This document shows positions 1-11,215 of a stretch of DNA of 64,000 nt, piece by piece. A program made the translations under genes and the position numbers. The stretch is from positions 434,001 through 498,000 of the forward strand of contig BPQB01000009.1 of the NCBI GenBank assembly GCA_019973155.2. Direction: 5' to 3'. How positions within the stretch are numbered: position 1 is the first letter of the stretch; each line of letters begins with the position of its first letter. Source of the DNA: Phanerochaete sordida. Its lineage: Eukaryota > Basidiomycota > Agaricomycetes > Polyporales > Phanerochaetaceae. The notes beneath the pieces are model-generated. The model was not told the origin of the DNA and made no database searches. It saw only the letters and a program-made list of their open reading frames with translations.

Positions 1-929
1 GAATCTATGCGCGACCCTCTGCCCTGCAGCATGCTTTGAACAATGAGTCCTTGGCGAATCAGTAGCGGAGCCACATCATCACCATTTCCTTCATCAAATG
101 GACGTCGATGTCTAGGAAACTCAGGCTCCAATGCACATTTGGCCGTAGTCGAGCAAGTACCTCGCCAGACAGCCGCTGCAGTGAAGCCCCTCGTTGCTGT
201 ACACGCAGTAAGAACGTTTAATGACTCACATTCAAGCATAGACGGGATGCGGCGGCGGATGCTGTACCTGTGAGGTCAAAACCTTCTGAGCGATTGAGGT
301 ATAGTCATGAACCTGGACGCGTCAGCTCCCTCTAGCAGGATAAAGCAGAGGCCGTTCAAATTTGAGCGTACCTGGCGCAGCTGGACACGAGCAGATGGCA
401 CAGTCGCGAAAGCGGCGCCCGTTGGCAGCTAATGAACAGCGCGGGGAGGACACGCCTGAACTCTGTTCATCAGCGCGCAGGGTGTCTTGGGCTTTTGAAC
501 GTTATGGTGAGTGCCTTCATCCGCAAATCGTGGGTGGTATATGTGGGGCAGACGCGCTCCCAGCTCTTGAGGCGAATTTACGGAGCGAGGTTGGGCGGAA
601 GCAGAGCTCGATTAGACTCAACGGCCCCAGTCGCGGATGAGCTTCCTAATTCAGCCGCACAATTCGCACGCGGGAACTGGTGCGGCGACGGACGCGAAGT
701 TCGAACCCGGTCAGTGGAACCCTTGCGAGTCGGAGACATGAAAAATACACAAAGCATATAGCCTAAAACACAGAAAGCCTGGTTCTAGAAGGATTGCTCA
801 GTGTTAGTCGAGTAGATCTAAATCCAGTCATCCTGTAGTTGACCAATGACCATGTCACGATTCGCGTTGTCGACGGCGCACGCAGCGGTGACAGCCCAGC
901 TCGCAGGAAGCAGCTCCGTCGCAGCGGCG
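1..929. other. No gene recognised at left edge
   Basis: Only short open frames that overlap on both strands are present, without family motifs or a convincing series of splice sites. It could hold the flank of a gene lying outside the window. Confidence 0.4.
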
Positions 930-1125
930 ACCTGGCACAGCTGAATCTCCACGAGCCATCGCATATTCCGGCTGGTGTCGCCAGCCAGGGTAGGCCTTGC
1001 GGCAGTTCGAGGGGTCGATGGGAACGGCTGGGCGGAGAAGCCCGCGCCGCAGCGGCATTGGTCGCCGTACTCGACACCCGCGTAGTAGACATAGCCCAGT
1101 GCTTTGCAGTTGTCGGTGCGGTCGC
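930..1125 (-). pseudogene. Decayed WSC-domain fragment
   Basis: On the minus strand a cysteine pattern typical of WSC carbohydrate-binding domains is visible: NCKALGYVY, then VEYGDQCRCG, then SNCRKAYPG, then CDGSWRFS. These blocks lie in the right order but in three different frames. Two small indels, near 995 and near 965, would be needed to join them, and no splice sites fit there. No signal peptide, no partner WSC repeats and no enzyme domain are seen around it. WSC domains occur in fungal secreted or wall-sensor proteins and in some oxidases. I read this as the remnant of one WSC module, not a working gene. A badly fragmented short gene is the less likely alternative. Confidence 0.45.
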
Positions 1126-2194
1126 TGGAAAGGATGCTCGACGAGGAGTCCTGCGCGCAGATGCTTACAAGCGTCCATCGGCGTGGGGGAGGGGGCGAAG
1201 ACGAGGATGCGGCGGTAGTGGTCGGGGATCTAGCACTATGCTTTCCGCCGTAGTCTGCTCCGGAACCGCAAGCGGGCAGGGTCAAGTCGAGTGCATGAAG
1301 GGCAGCTCACAGTCAAGAGCGACGCGCTACGCGCACGGTTGACGCGTGACGTCACGCGTCGGCATTTCTAACCTGTGCCCGGAGGCAAAACTCCCTGCCA
1401 ATTTTGTCTGGCACACCCTGGAAACACAAACTTTGCTATAAAGTAAGTGTCAATGTTAACTTCGCGTTCTTTCCGTGATTTTCATAGGATGTTTCGCTGA
1501 ACCAAGTGTCATAGCGTGCAATATTGGTGCATTTGCGTCAAGGTAGGGCTTTGCGGTTCAGAGCACGTACACATTTATTTGCAGTTTTCCAGTTTATAGC
1601 CGTGCCGGAGTGTAGTTAGGCCCGAATTCCATGGTGGCCATCCCTTCGTGCAAGTGACACTGAGCTATAGCTGGCTGACGAGCAGATCTCCGCCAGTTTC
1701 GGGCCCATTGTGACGCGCCAACCCCCGGAAATAGCTTGTATGAAAATCGATGCCCACGCATGCCTTCTTTGCCAACTTTCTTCGCGATGCTGACGATGTC
1801 GGTGACTGGCGGAGGCTCGGACGCGCTTTGCAGCGAGCGGGAGGTTGCCAAAAGGGGTATCTTTGGCGCCCTAGAGTAGCGCCGCATGAGATAGCGGACT
1901 GTCGGCGTGCGTGGGTCTGCGTCGGCATTGTCGGAACCCCCTGTTTGGCTTTCATCTCGGCCTCTGGCTGTACTCCTTGCAGCATCTTCGTCGCAGACCC
2001 GTGGTGACAAAGCGCCAGATGCGTCAGATATCACTCAGCTTCAGCCCGACTCTCTCGGTCCCTCGTCGATACAATGGGCCAAGTACCGCACCTCGACCAA
2101 CTTACTGTAACTCCGGACAGGACGGCCTCAGCTAGGGCATCTTCATCCCCTAATGGCGAACATGAAGACCTCCCTAGGCTCTGCGTACGTTGAG
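1126..2194. other. Intergenic region, no gene seen
   Basis: About 1 kb between the WSC relic and the flavin reductase. Overlapping short frames occur on both strands near 1.6-2.4 kb but show no family motif. The last part must hold the promoter of the reductase. Confidence 0.4.
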
Positions 2195-2200
2195 TATAAA
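2195..2200 (+). promoter_or_regulatory. TATA box of flavin reductase gene
   Basis: TATAAA lies 59 bases upstream of the ATG at 2259, a normal distance for a fungal TATA promoter with a short leader. Confidence 0.5.
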
Positions 2201-2258
2201 GGCCATGGCAGGGTTCTGCCAACTGCCACGAACACCAACCTCCACATCCCAAAACATC

Positions 2259-3683
2259 ATGTCCACTGAACACCAACCGCTCATCAACGTCGGCGCGGCG
2301 GGCATCCCGTACTTTACTCCCGCGCAGATCCCTCCCGCGGGTACTGCGCTCGACCCCCAGCCAGATGGCAGGCCCCTCCCGAAGGTGTTCCAGCCTCTGC
2401 GCATCCGTGGCCTTGAGCTCCAGAACAGGATTTGGGTGCGTGCTCATGCGTTTTGTCCGACACGCTTTGGCTGATCATAAATGTCCTGCAGCTCTCTCCT
2501 CTTTGCCAATACTCCACCAAGGACGGTGTCCCCAGCCCATGGCACTTTGCGCATCGTGAGTAGCATTCCTGCGCTGGCACGACACACTCTGACGCCGTCA
2601 TAGTCTGCGGTATTATCAAGCGCGGCACTGGCCTTGCCCTGACTGAAGCTGCTGCTATCACTCCCGAGGGTCGCATCACCCCTGAGGACGTCGGTATCTG
2701 GAACGACGAGCACGTCAAGAAGTGGTCCGAGATCACGACCTTCGTGCACTCGCAGAACCAGAAGATCGGCATCCAGCTTGCGCACGCTGGCCGCAAGGCA
2801 TCGATGGTCGCGCCGTGGCTGTCTTTTAAGGCCGCCGCGGGCGTCGATGAGGACGGCTGGCCGGACGAGATCTGGGGCCCGAGCGCGGTCGCGCACGGTC
2901 CCGGCTACTACACGCCCAAGGCGCTCACGAAGGAGGGCATCGCGGGCATCCGCGACGCGTTCATCGACAGCGCGAAGCGCGCCGTCAAGGCCGGCTTCGA
3001 CGTGATCGAGATCCACAGCGCGCACGGCTACCTCCTCCACCAGTTCATGAGCCCGATCGCCAACAAGCGCACGGACGAGTACGGCGGAAGCTTTGAGAAC
3101 CGTATTCGCCTCCACGTCGAGGTCATCAAGGGCATCCGTGCTGTCATCCCCGAGGACATGCCGCTGTTCATGAGGTTCGTGATCGTACTAGTTTATGCAG
3201 AACACTGTCACTGACGTCTTTCTCAGGATATCCGGCAGCGACTACCTCGAGCAGTCCCTCCCGAACGAGCCTTCATGGCGCGTCGAGGACTCAGCGCGCC
3301 TCTCGATTGTCGCGGCCGAGCTCGGCGTCGACCTCATCGATGTGTCGGCCGGTGGTGTGCACCCTCTGCAGGAGTTCCGCCTCGCGAATGTCGACAAGCG
3401 GCACCCGGCGTACCAGGCGTACCTCGCGGACCACGTCCGCAAGGCACTCAACGGCAAGGCACTCGTCGCGAGCGTCGGCGGCATGCGCAACGGCAAGTCT
3501 GCGGAGGAGGTCCTCCAGAACGGCTGGGCCGACGCGTGCTTCATCGGCCGCACGTTCCAAAAGAACCCTGGCACCGTGTGGGCGTTCGCGGAGGACCTCG
3601 GCGTCGTCATCACCCAGGCGCACCAGATTGAGTGGGGCTTCATCGGTCGCGGTGTCGGTCGCAACGCCACGAAGCAAAAGTAG
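2259..3683 (+). CDS. Old Yellow Enzyme-type NADH:flavin oxidoreductase
   Basis: Four exons give 422 residues: 2259-2435, 2492-2555, 2604-3174, 3227-3683. The family binds FMN in a TIM barrel and reduces activated C=C bonds of enones with NAD(P)H. The sequence fits the YqjM-like (class III) branch. The flavin-contacting LSPLCQYS block starts exon 2 (residues 60-67, with the Cys and Tyr typical of this branch). The substrate-binding pair sits in IHSAHGYLLHQF, followed by DEYGGSFENRIR. The phosphate-binding end carries SVGGMRNGKSAEEV and FIGRTFQKNPG. The length suits the family, with an N-terminal extension of about 30 residues. The substrate cannot be told from sequence. The downstream CoA-racemase-like gene is on the same strand about 280 bases away, but nothing else suggests a cluster. 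Confidence 0.9.
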
Positions 3684-3959
3684 GGCCTGGTTAGAGATTG
3701 TTGTACATTTAGAGCCATGCATTTATAGATTAGACAGCACACCATACTTATTGTAGCATCAGAGTACTATTCGATTATTGCTTGGACGGACGAACTCGTT
3801 GGTGTGCCCCTGGATTGCCTCCGGTCCGGCAACTTCGACCGGTAGCCCGGGATGTTGTGATAGCGCTCCCGCCAGTCAACGGTTTCCTCTGGTCTACCTT
3901 CGCCATCGCGTTGCAGACACCTGGGGAAAGCTCTCATAGCATCCTCCGAACAAGCAGAC

Positions 3960-5579
3960 ATGGCTTTGGATGGTGTCCGTGTCATCGAGGTATGCAGCCC
4001 CACCTTCCCACCTCACGCCGACGCTAACGAGCGCGCTGTCAGTTCGCCGGGCTCGCTCCCGGACCCTTCGCGGGGCTCATCCTAGCAGACTGGGGCGCAG
4101 ACGTCGTCCGCCTCGACCGCGTCGGCGCGCCTTCGCCGGACACGCTCGCACGGCACAAGCGCAGCGTCGCGCTCGACACGAAGAGCGCCGCAGGCGTAGC
4201 CCTCGCGCGCCGCCTCATCGCGCGCGCGGACGTGCTCATCGACCCGTTCAGGCCTGGCGTCATGGAGCGCATGGGACTCGGTCCTGACGTATTCCTGGGT
4301 GACGGCGGCCTCAATAGGCGGCTCGTCTTCGCGCGGTTGGCCGGGTGAGCCGCGCTTTGGGTGCGCTTTGCGAGCGCTGACCAGGCTGGGCGTAGCTTTG
4401 CACCGAAAGGTCTGTCACATACCCGTGCTCTCGGTTAGTGTGTCTGATCGTGAAACAGGGCCACACAGGGACATGGCTGGTGTGCCTTCACATTACTTCC
4501 TTGTGATGCACCTACTCAAGCTCGGATAGGGCACGATATCAACTATCTTGCTCTGAGCGGAGTGCTTTCCGTATGTTCAAGTATTTCCGTCGTGACTCTG
4601 ACCTAATCGCCCCTCAGATGCTTCCGGGAACACAAGATAAGCCATCCTTCCCGCTGAACCTTCTGGCGGACTTCGGTGGAGGTGGCATGACATGTGCTCT
4701 CGGTATTCTACTCGCGCTCATCGAGCGTTCACGAAGCGGGCTTGGGCAGGTCATCAGCACCGACATGGTATGTATCGAACCGTGCTTATGGGATTCAATG
4801 CACTCTCTAACACCCATGTCAGGTCTCGGGCACGCGCTACCTCTCGACATTCCCACTCTCCTCAGCGCTGGCCCCTCCCCTCCCTGGCCCGAGTCTCTTT
4901 CGCGTCCCTTCCTTCCCGCGTTCCCTGCCCGCCTCCGCGCCCGACGCGACACCGCGGATGCAACACACGCTCGACGGCGGCGCGCCCTTCTACAACGTCT
5001 ACACGTGTGCCGACGACCGCTGGATGAGCGTCGGCTGCCTCGAACCGCGCTTCTACGCCGCGTTCCTCGAGCGATTCCTCGCGGCTCTGCCAGAGAACTA
5101 TGTCAAGGAGAACTTCGGCGGGTGGGCGCCGACTCTGGAGCAGCAGTTCGACCGGGAGGGTGAGTGGCCGCGGCTCAGGCGGCTGTTTGAGGACGGTTTT
5201 AGGATGTACGGGCGGGATCGCTGGGCCAAGGTCTTCCACGGTAGGTGCCCAATTGACCGGACGAGAATCGTAATAACGTGAAATCTTTGCAGGATCGGAT
5301 GCATGTGCCGTGCCCGTGCTAAGCCCTGCGGAAGCAGGTGTCCTTGCCTCGAACGAAGAGGATAGGGATGGGGCTGCACCTGCTCCGCACCCGCTGCTTT
5401 CTCGGACGCCAGCGCGGGAGACAGCCCCAGCACGCGGTCTGGAGCACCGCTCTCTTTTGGCTCCGGGCGCGCATACGGTGGAGGTGCTACGGCAGGTGCT
5501 CTCTCTGGATGACAAGGAGATTGAGGAACTACGCAGGAATAATGTCATCGGAGTCCCAGGAGAGAAACCCAAGCTATAA
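3960..5579 (+). CDS. Alpha-methylacyl-CoA racemase-like (CoA-transferase family III)
   Basis: Seven exons give 422 residues: 3960-3989, 4043-4344, 4439-4479, 4530-4570, 4618-4767, 4823-5240, 5293-5579. The N-terminus shows the family fold ([17 protein letters not shown], then GADVVRLDR). Three residues match the catalytic set known for alpha-methylacyl-CoA racemases: His126 in [11 protein letters not shown], Asp156 in [10 protein letters not shown] and Glu262 in GCLEPRFY. That favours racemisation of 2-methylacyl-CoA esters, a step of branched-chain and sterol side-chain beta-oxidation in peroxisomes or mitochondria, over C4 CoA transfer. No clear C-terminal peroxisomal SKL-type signal is present (it ends PKL). 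Exon 3 is the least certain: it replaces the usual aromatic-GQ-TGP block with [14 protein letters not shown]. Confidence 0.85.
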
Positions 5580-8510
5580 TGGTACGCGGACGGCACAACT
5601 TATTCTGCTAGCTTCATCTAGCTCGCCGTATCACTCACTCCAGCCAGGCGATGGTCCAGGATCCGCGTGTATTTCTGTACATATAATGATACCTTTTGTC
5701 GCTCTATCTGATGTTCTTGCTGCATTATTGATGGTGTGACATGTATCGAGGGGAAACTTGGAACGAGAAAATAGTCACTGTATATCAGGAGATGACAAGT
5801 AGCACACAGAAAGCTCAGTTAGTGACTACGATACCAACCGGTATGGCGTGGTATACTCACGACAGTATAATAATATATGTAGATATCCAACTCCCAGGAA
5901 TTCTCTTGACTCTTGCCAAACGCATTTTCTTCGTCGACAGGCGGCCGGGCGCCGGCGGGCGGCTGATGACGTCCCGATGGCGGCACAGCGCTGGCGATCG
6001 TTTCTCCCAATCACCATTCCCGGACGAGGAGCCGAGGCGGGAGAAGTGTATGACAACAAAGCCCGCATGCCTTGTGCCGATGGATATGACGGCGGGACAT
6101 ACATCAATTCAGGCGGTTTCGGCGGCGCTGCGCTTGGAAGGTAGGTGGGATTGATGGCGGCCTGCATATAGTCGTGCACGAGCTCGAGGTATCGTCGGAT
6201 AGTGATCGTCAGCGAGTTTGTGTACCCGACCAGGAAAAGCATCGTCGAGGCGGATATGAAAGCCCGCAGCAGCTGATGAGCAGCTGCTTTGACACGCACT
6301 CAGGAAGCACTGTCACCGTATATGTCACAAGGGAGACAGGACATCGCTATGCTGCGGAACACGAGGTTCACGTTCACGACGGCGTATCATGGTAGTCAGA
6401 TAGCCCCATGACTAATGGACGATAAACGCCAAGCTATGTTTATTCGAAGTACTGCAACGAAGCGCGGATAGCTCTAGAGCAGCACGAGACTGTAATCGCC
6501 GAACCAGATTATACTTCGGGTACTGAACTGTTAACCATCAATGCATCGCGCTCCCGACTCGTGCGCGCGCAGTACGCACACCTGGCGCATAGGCTCGGAG
6601 TCCGAGGACGACGTACACCGTAACGCGCTGTCGTCGCTGTCTCAACAAACAGAGGTTCACTCACAAATAGAGTAATGCAACGATCTACATGCGTTTCTGG
6701 AGTGATTGTCACCACTACCGGAATCCACAGATGCACTCCGCCGAAAGGCAGTGCTGTGAGTGGTGAGCACGGGCTGGCAGAGCCTCTGCCTCGTTCCAAC
6801 TTGATTTGCACGAAGACTTTGCGGCGCAGACCAAGACTATCGACTGTAATGGCCGTAGTCTGTCCATATGGATAGAAACTCTGCTTGCAAAGGCGATTAA
6901 TGCGAGGTTCTGAGGGTGCGTTTGAATGCGTGCAACAAACGTGTCTACCGTGAGGATACTCAGGCTAATAGTGGAGCCGTAGCTTATCTCGGTGTAACAG
7001 AGCTTCGCGCAACCCTAACTGGACTGCAAGGCTGAGCAGCTATACAATGATTCATCTACGAGTGATGGCTTCGACAAGCCTCGACGCTACCGGCATGCGA
7101 AGTACACTAGAAGACCTTCACAGCTTAAAGAGGCCATATTGCATGCCTCACCTTTGCGTCGCGACGTTTCACCTGGTACAAATATCACAGGATGCCTCCT
7201 GTTGCAGTCATCTCGGTCTCCGCCTACCTACCCAACGAACACCTTCAGTGAGCTTGTTTCTCCAGCCAGCCGCGTATTGTCAATGACCGGAAAGCAAGGT
7301 CCTCTGGTGATGATCCAAATTAATAGGCGCGTTCAACAAAGTTGCGATTCTGGCGCGCTTCGCGAGCTCGATTCTGAGCCGCTTCAACGTGCAGAATCGA
7401 ACGAGAATCGCGCTTGAAGCGCGCCTCAGGTCTGAACACACCCAATAAATCAAAGAAAAAGAGGGGGCTAGGCACTGTCCCGCGGCCGCCGTCCGTCGAA
7501 ATTATCTGGACAGATTCTGCATTAAAGCAGCTAGACGTACTGCAGGATGAGCCACGCTACAATGGAGACAAGAAGTCTTGGCATGAGCGTCTGGTGACTT
7601 CGTTTACCCAAACGAATGTGCCTGATGCTACGCGGGTTACCATACAGTAGTGTATTCACTTTTTCTTCTCCAGGTGTAGCATTGATCTTTCTAGCAGGAA
7701 GCCGGCCCAAACCGGCCGATTTCAAGTTAAAGGAGACGAACCGGAGCATATCACCGTCCGTTTTGAAAGCAAGAGTCGAGCCTTTGTATCACAACATGTT
7801 TATACTGGTCGCCGTTAGAGAGACGGTGCGCTGCACGCCGCCTCCGGCGGCTAGGCGGCACCCCGCCTGGGCCAACACCCCGCTGGCCAATCACGAAATA
7901 TCTCGTACTTATCTAGACCACCGGGTGACGGCAAGGTCGGACCAACCTCCCGACCGGGGCTTGATCAGGCATAGATCAGATACTTGGAACTGATGGCAAG
8001 CCATCGTCTGAGCGATATAGTTCAGCCAATTTGGGATCGATATCCGAGCTCAAAGGTTGGTCCAAGGCTGCTCGAAGGTCGTTGCAGCGTGTATCCGGGC
8101 TTGATGTAAGGTATCGGCACCCCACGAGATTTTGGGACCTGGCTTCATGCGCTGTTGCCGCGTTTCCATGCTTTTCCTCGGGCACACACTACTAGGTACT
8201 GGCATATCGCGATGTATTGCAGTAAATATGTCCATTCTGCGTTTAGGGCGGGTATACAAGGGTATACCTTATGGTCCGTGGTAAATCGAGATCCATCTAT
8301 CCTACTATTTTGCTGATGGAATAGATTGTCCTCTATGGTCTTATCATACCTGTGCCGAAAGTTTGAAGTCAGGCCGACCGCCTAACGGCAACTTCCTTCG
8401 ATGTTATGTACACAGAACTTCGTTTGGCTTTTGCAGTGGCTTGCACCCTCCGCTTCCTTTCGTCACCATCGTAGCCCTGGGAGCTGTACCCCGTCATTTT
8501 ACTGTGCGCG
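5580..8510. other. Gene-poor stretch, only weak coding signals
   Basis: About 2.9 kb with no recognisable gene apart from the fragment listed at 5826-6299. A 78-codon plus-strand frame at 7414-7650 (includes VEIIWTDSALKQLDVLQ) is unrecognised and lacks a family match. Near 7838-7872 is a short GC-rich segment of nested inverted motifs around a CTAGGCGGC core. The last part must carry the promoter of the gene at 8511. Confidence 0.35.
5826..6299 (-). pseudogene. Possible membrane-protein gene fragment
   Basis: The minus-strand frame contains a protein-like stretch between about 6300 and 6060: LLRAFISASTMLFLVGYTN, a basic-aliphatic run TITIRRYLELVHDYM, then a proline-rich tail ending in a serine-rich, basic segment. 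This resembles the last membrane span and cytosolic tail of an integral membrane protein. Just upstream (6330-6390, minus) another hydrophobic piece VVNVNLVFRSIAMSCL can be read, with an in-frame stop before it. No start codon, no further spans and no family identity could be found. I read it as a gene fragment or relic, but chance coding-like sequence is possible. Confidence 0.22.
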
Positions 8511-9831
8511 ATGTTTACCTACCATCGCTCAGAGCCAAGCACTCCAGATCAAATTTACTCGTCTGCGCTTGCAAAAGCGCTTAGATATGGCTATGCCCTC
8601 TGGATCCCGGAGCCGCAACGACGGGGAGAGCCTCAAGTCGGAGACGTCGGCTTTTTCGACAACGGCAGCTTCCAGAGGCTGGTCAATTTGGATCTCTCCG
8701 ATAACGCCAAGGCAGTCACTCCGCCTTGGGAGCATCCGTTCGAGATTGTTGAGGCTGTACCCCATGGCATCCTAGAAGAAACTCGGAGAACAACCCCTCT
8801 GATTCCTCCAGGTATTTATCGCACTACTGGAGTGGAGCGCAACACGATCAGCGTGTCAGGGCAAGTGTGAGTACATCATCTGGCGTTGACTAGCCGCACT
8901 CGTTGGGCGCTGGGCATCTAACACGCTACAGCGCTGCAAGCCCGCATGTAGCTCTCACAGCCGAAGCGCAATATGTGTGCACAGAAACACATGGTGCGCT
9001 TCTCCACTTGAAGAGCGGTGGTGACGAGGAGACACTGCTCCTTGACAACCTCCATTTCAAGCGGTATATCTTGAGGAATCATAGCGCGTGGTACGCCCAC
9101 GCGAAACATAGGATGGGACACGCCCTGAACGAAGAAGATCTGGTCGTAATCAAGGGCCTCACGAAGACCAGCGCTGATTGGGAGGTCAAAGCCTTCAGTA
9201 ATGCCGCCACGAAGTTCTCTGCTGCGCTCGGGGGCGTTGTCGGAAGCCTGGTGGGGATCAGCTTTCGAAGGAATTATGAACATAGTAACATCAACCCTAT
9301 CATCGTCTCTCGACACGGCAGTAGCTATGGCGCAGACCATTACCATGCGCCTGATCAGGGTCTTCCGGTCGACGCGAAGAAGGATCAATGCATATTCATG
9401 AAATGCTACAAAGTGCGCCGACGCTTACTTGTCATCCGGCACGTGAAGGCGGGCGCAGGCTACCATCAACTTCCTGGGGGTGGAGGTACTGAGGGAGAGG
9501 AGGGGGTAATTGTTCAGGGAGTACAGGACGTGCCTGAACAAACGGGTGCACTAGGCCTCAGGCTTGTGGTGTGTCCGCTAGGATATCATCTATGACGCAC
9601 TCTCACTGCTATCGTCTCAGCACCGACCAATCAGCCAGTTGGATGTCCTCCTTGATTACATGCTCGAAGTCACAGCAGTACGCCAGCTCAGCAGTCATAT
9701 CTATACGCGAACTTACGAGGCTGTCGTCTTATCTCTAGGCATCTGAAGTCAACGCTGTTGTTGCGAGCGACGATGACGTTGCAAGCATTCTTGCGAGTAT
9801 CATGGAAATCTCAACCGCAGAGCAGAACTAA
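8511..9831 (+). CDS. Member of an unnamed basidiomycete protein family (copy 1)
   Basis: Model with four exons, 372 residues: 8511-8866, 8932-9505, 9582-9677, 9739-9831. I know no named domain for it, but it is clearly related to the minus-strand gene at 26466-27654. Shared blocks are the N-terminal YGYALW...PQVGDVGFFDNGSFQRLVN (residues ~27-65), a middle block HSAWYAHAKHRMG followed by VVIKGLTKTSADWEVKAFSN, then QCIFMKCYKV, and a helical end ISQLDVLLDYMLEV. The first intron sits at the same place and phase (2) in both genes. The donor of intron 2 is uncertain (9506 or 9521). No signal peptide or membrane span is seen. The reading may not stop at 9831: a GC-AG intron could join it to the WD40 frame beginning at 9972, making one fused protein (see findings). 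Confidence 0.6.
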
Positions 9832-10114
9832 TTATACTGTCATCAGAACGGTACATCTGTGATCGATTTTGCCAGCTTTCTTCGAAAAACTCGGCCACCA
9901 GTGACAACAAAAGACCAAGGTAAGCAGCTTCTCAGCTGTATTAGATGGCAGAGCTTGAGCAATATATGTAGGCGGGTATCTATCCATACTTGATGTGATA
10001 TCCGACGAAAGAGAACGCTCTCTATCGCCTCGGACCGTCAGCAAGAGAGATCTATCTGCATGGCCAAAGCTGAGTCTCGACGGTTCTGTCGGCCTGTCGA
10101 CGCATCGTGCTTCT

Positions 10115-11215
10115 ATGGAACGCGGCGCATTTAAAGCGCAACCGTTGGAGTTCAAAGAATACACCTTCACTGAACATACCAGCCCCAGTCTCCCTCCCAC
10201 TTGCTTCTCTCTTTCGACAGAGCGTGGCCTTCTAGCTGTGGTGTTCCTGGGTATAGATTACATCAATGTCTGGCGGCTGCCTGACGGATTGCTCGTTCAA
10301 CGTCTCGACCCTCCGAGTCCACACCTGAATCATAACCATTTTTACTCCATATGCATATCCCCAACTGACGACAGGGCTCTCGCGGGGTCGGCAAACGGGA
10401 CTGTTCTTGTCTGGGCCGTTCGAACGGGCCACGTTCTCCTTTGTCGCAAGGAATACAGCCATCCGGTCGACACAGTCAGCTATACTCCTGATGGAGCATT
10501 CTTTGCAACAGCCTGCAGGGAGGAAGGGTGCCTGAAGATCTGGAATGCCGAGGCAGGGACCATACTCCATTCCATCGAGTTCGATGCGTCCAAGGGGAAA
10601 ATCGACCATCTCTCGTTCTCATCGCAGCCAGAACGACTATACGTCGACCTTCATCACTCTGTCTTCATCTACGATGCGCAGTCATACACAGAAATCGCGG
10701 CCATGGAGTTCGGCTTGGAGGCGGAGGTCGACTGGGCGATGTCTCCTCAAAGCGACCGCCTCGCGATTGCACCTAAGAACGGCGTCCTCAAAGTCTGCAG
10801 TACGGAGACCGGCAAAGAGCTCCTCGCGATCGACCAGCCGAACCCGCTCTCATGGCCCGTCGCCTTCTCCGCGGACGGAACGGAGGTGTTGGCTGTCTGC
10901 GACGAGGACAACTCCGCGCTCGTCTACGGATCGCAGACCGGCGACCTCCGTCGCACCTACTCCTTATCCGAACCGATCTACACCGCGTCCTTTAGCCCGA
11001 AGGGAGACTACGTCGCCTTCGGCGGCGTCAGCGGCGACATCGAAGTGTACGACGCGAAGTCGACGACGTTCCTGGTGAAGTTCGAGGGGCCGAGGAGCGA
11101 AGAGGGAGGCGAGTCGGAGACGCACTGGCTCGCCGACGGAGAGAGGTTCATCACGTTCTATACCCATGGACCGGTCCTGATGCGTAGTGTTCGCGATGCC
11201 TTGCGTTTGCGGTAG
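10115..11215 (+). CDS. WD40-type beta-propeller protein
   Basis: Uninterrupted frame; the first in-frame ATG at 10115 gives 366 residues, enough for one seven-bladed propeller. Typical blade endings are visible: YINVWRLPDG, TVLVWAVRTGH, CLKIWNAEAGT, VFIYDAQSY, SALVYGSQTGD and IEVYDAKS, each about 40 residues apart, with strands such as SFSPKGDYVAFGG between them. Such propellers are protein-interaction platforms; no catalytic site is present. The open frame extends upstream of the ATG to a splice acceptor at 9971, and an exon-like segment at 9847-9919 joins it in phase, so this may be the C-terminal half of the gene that begins at 8511. Partner and process are unknown. Confidence 0.75.
   Translation: MERGAFKAQPLEFKEYTFTEHTSPSLPPTCFSLSTERGLLAVVFLGIDYINVWRLPDGLLVQRLDPPSPHLNHNHFYSICISPTDDRALAGSANGTVLVWAVRTGHVLLCRKEYSHPVDTVSYTPDGAFFATACREEGCLKIWNAEAGTILHSIEFDASKGKIDHLSFSSQPERLYVDLHHSVFIYDAQSYTEIAAMEFGLEAEVDWAMSPQSDRLAIAPKNGVLKVCSTETGKELLAIDQPNPLSWPVAFSADGTEVLAVCDEDNSALVYGSQTGDLRRTYSLSEPIYTASFSPKGDYVAFGGVSGDIEVYDAKSTTFLVKFEGPRSEEGGESETHWLADGERFITFYTHGPVLMRSVRDALRLR

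Noticed and set aside
690..725. T-loop-like GTTCGAACC word
   Set aside because: The flanking bases do not pair as a T stem, and no D arm or acceptor stem lies upstream.
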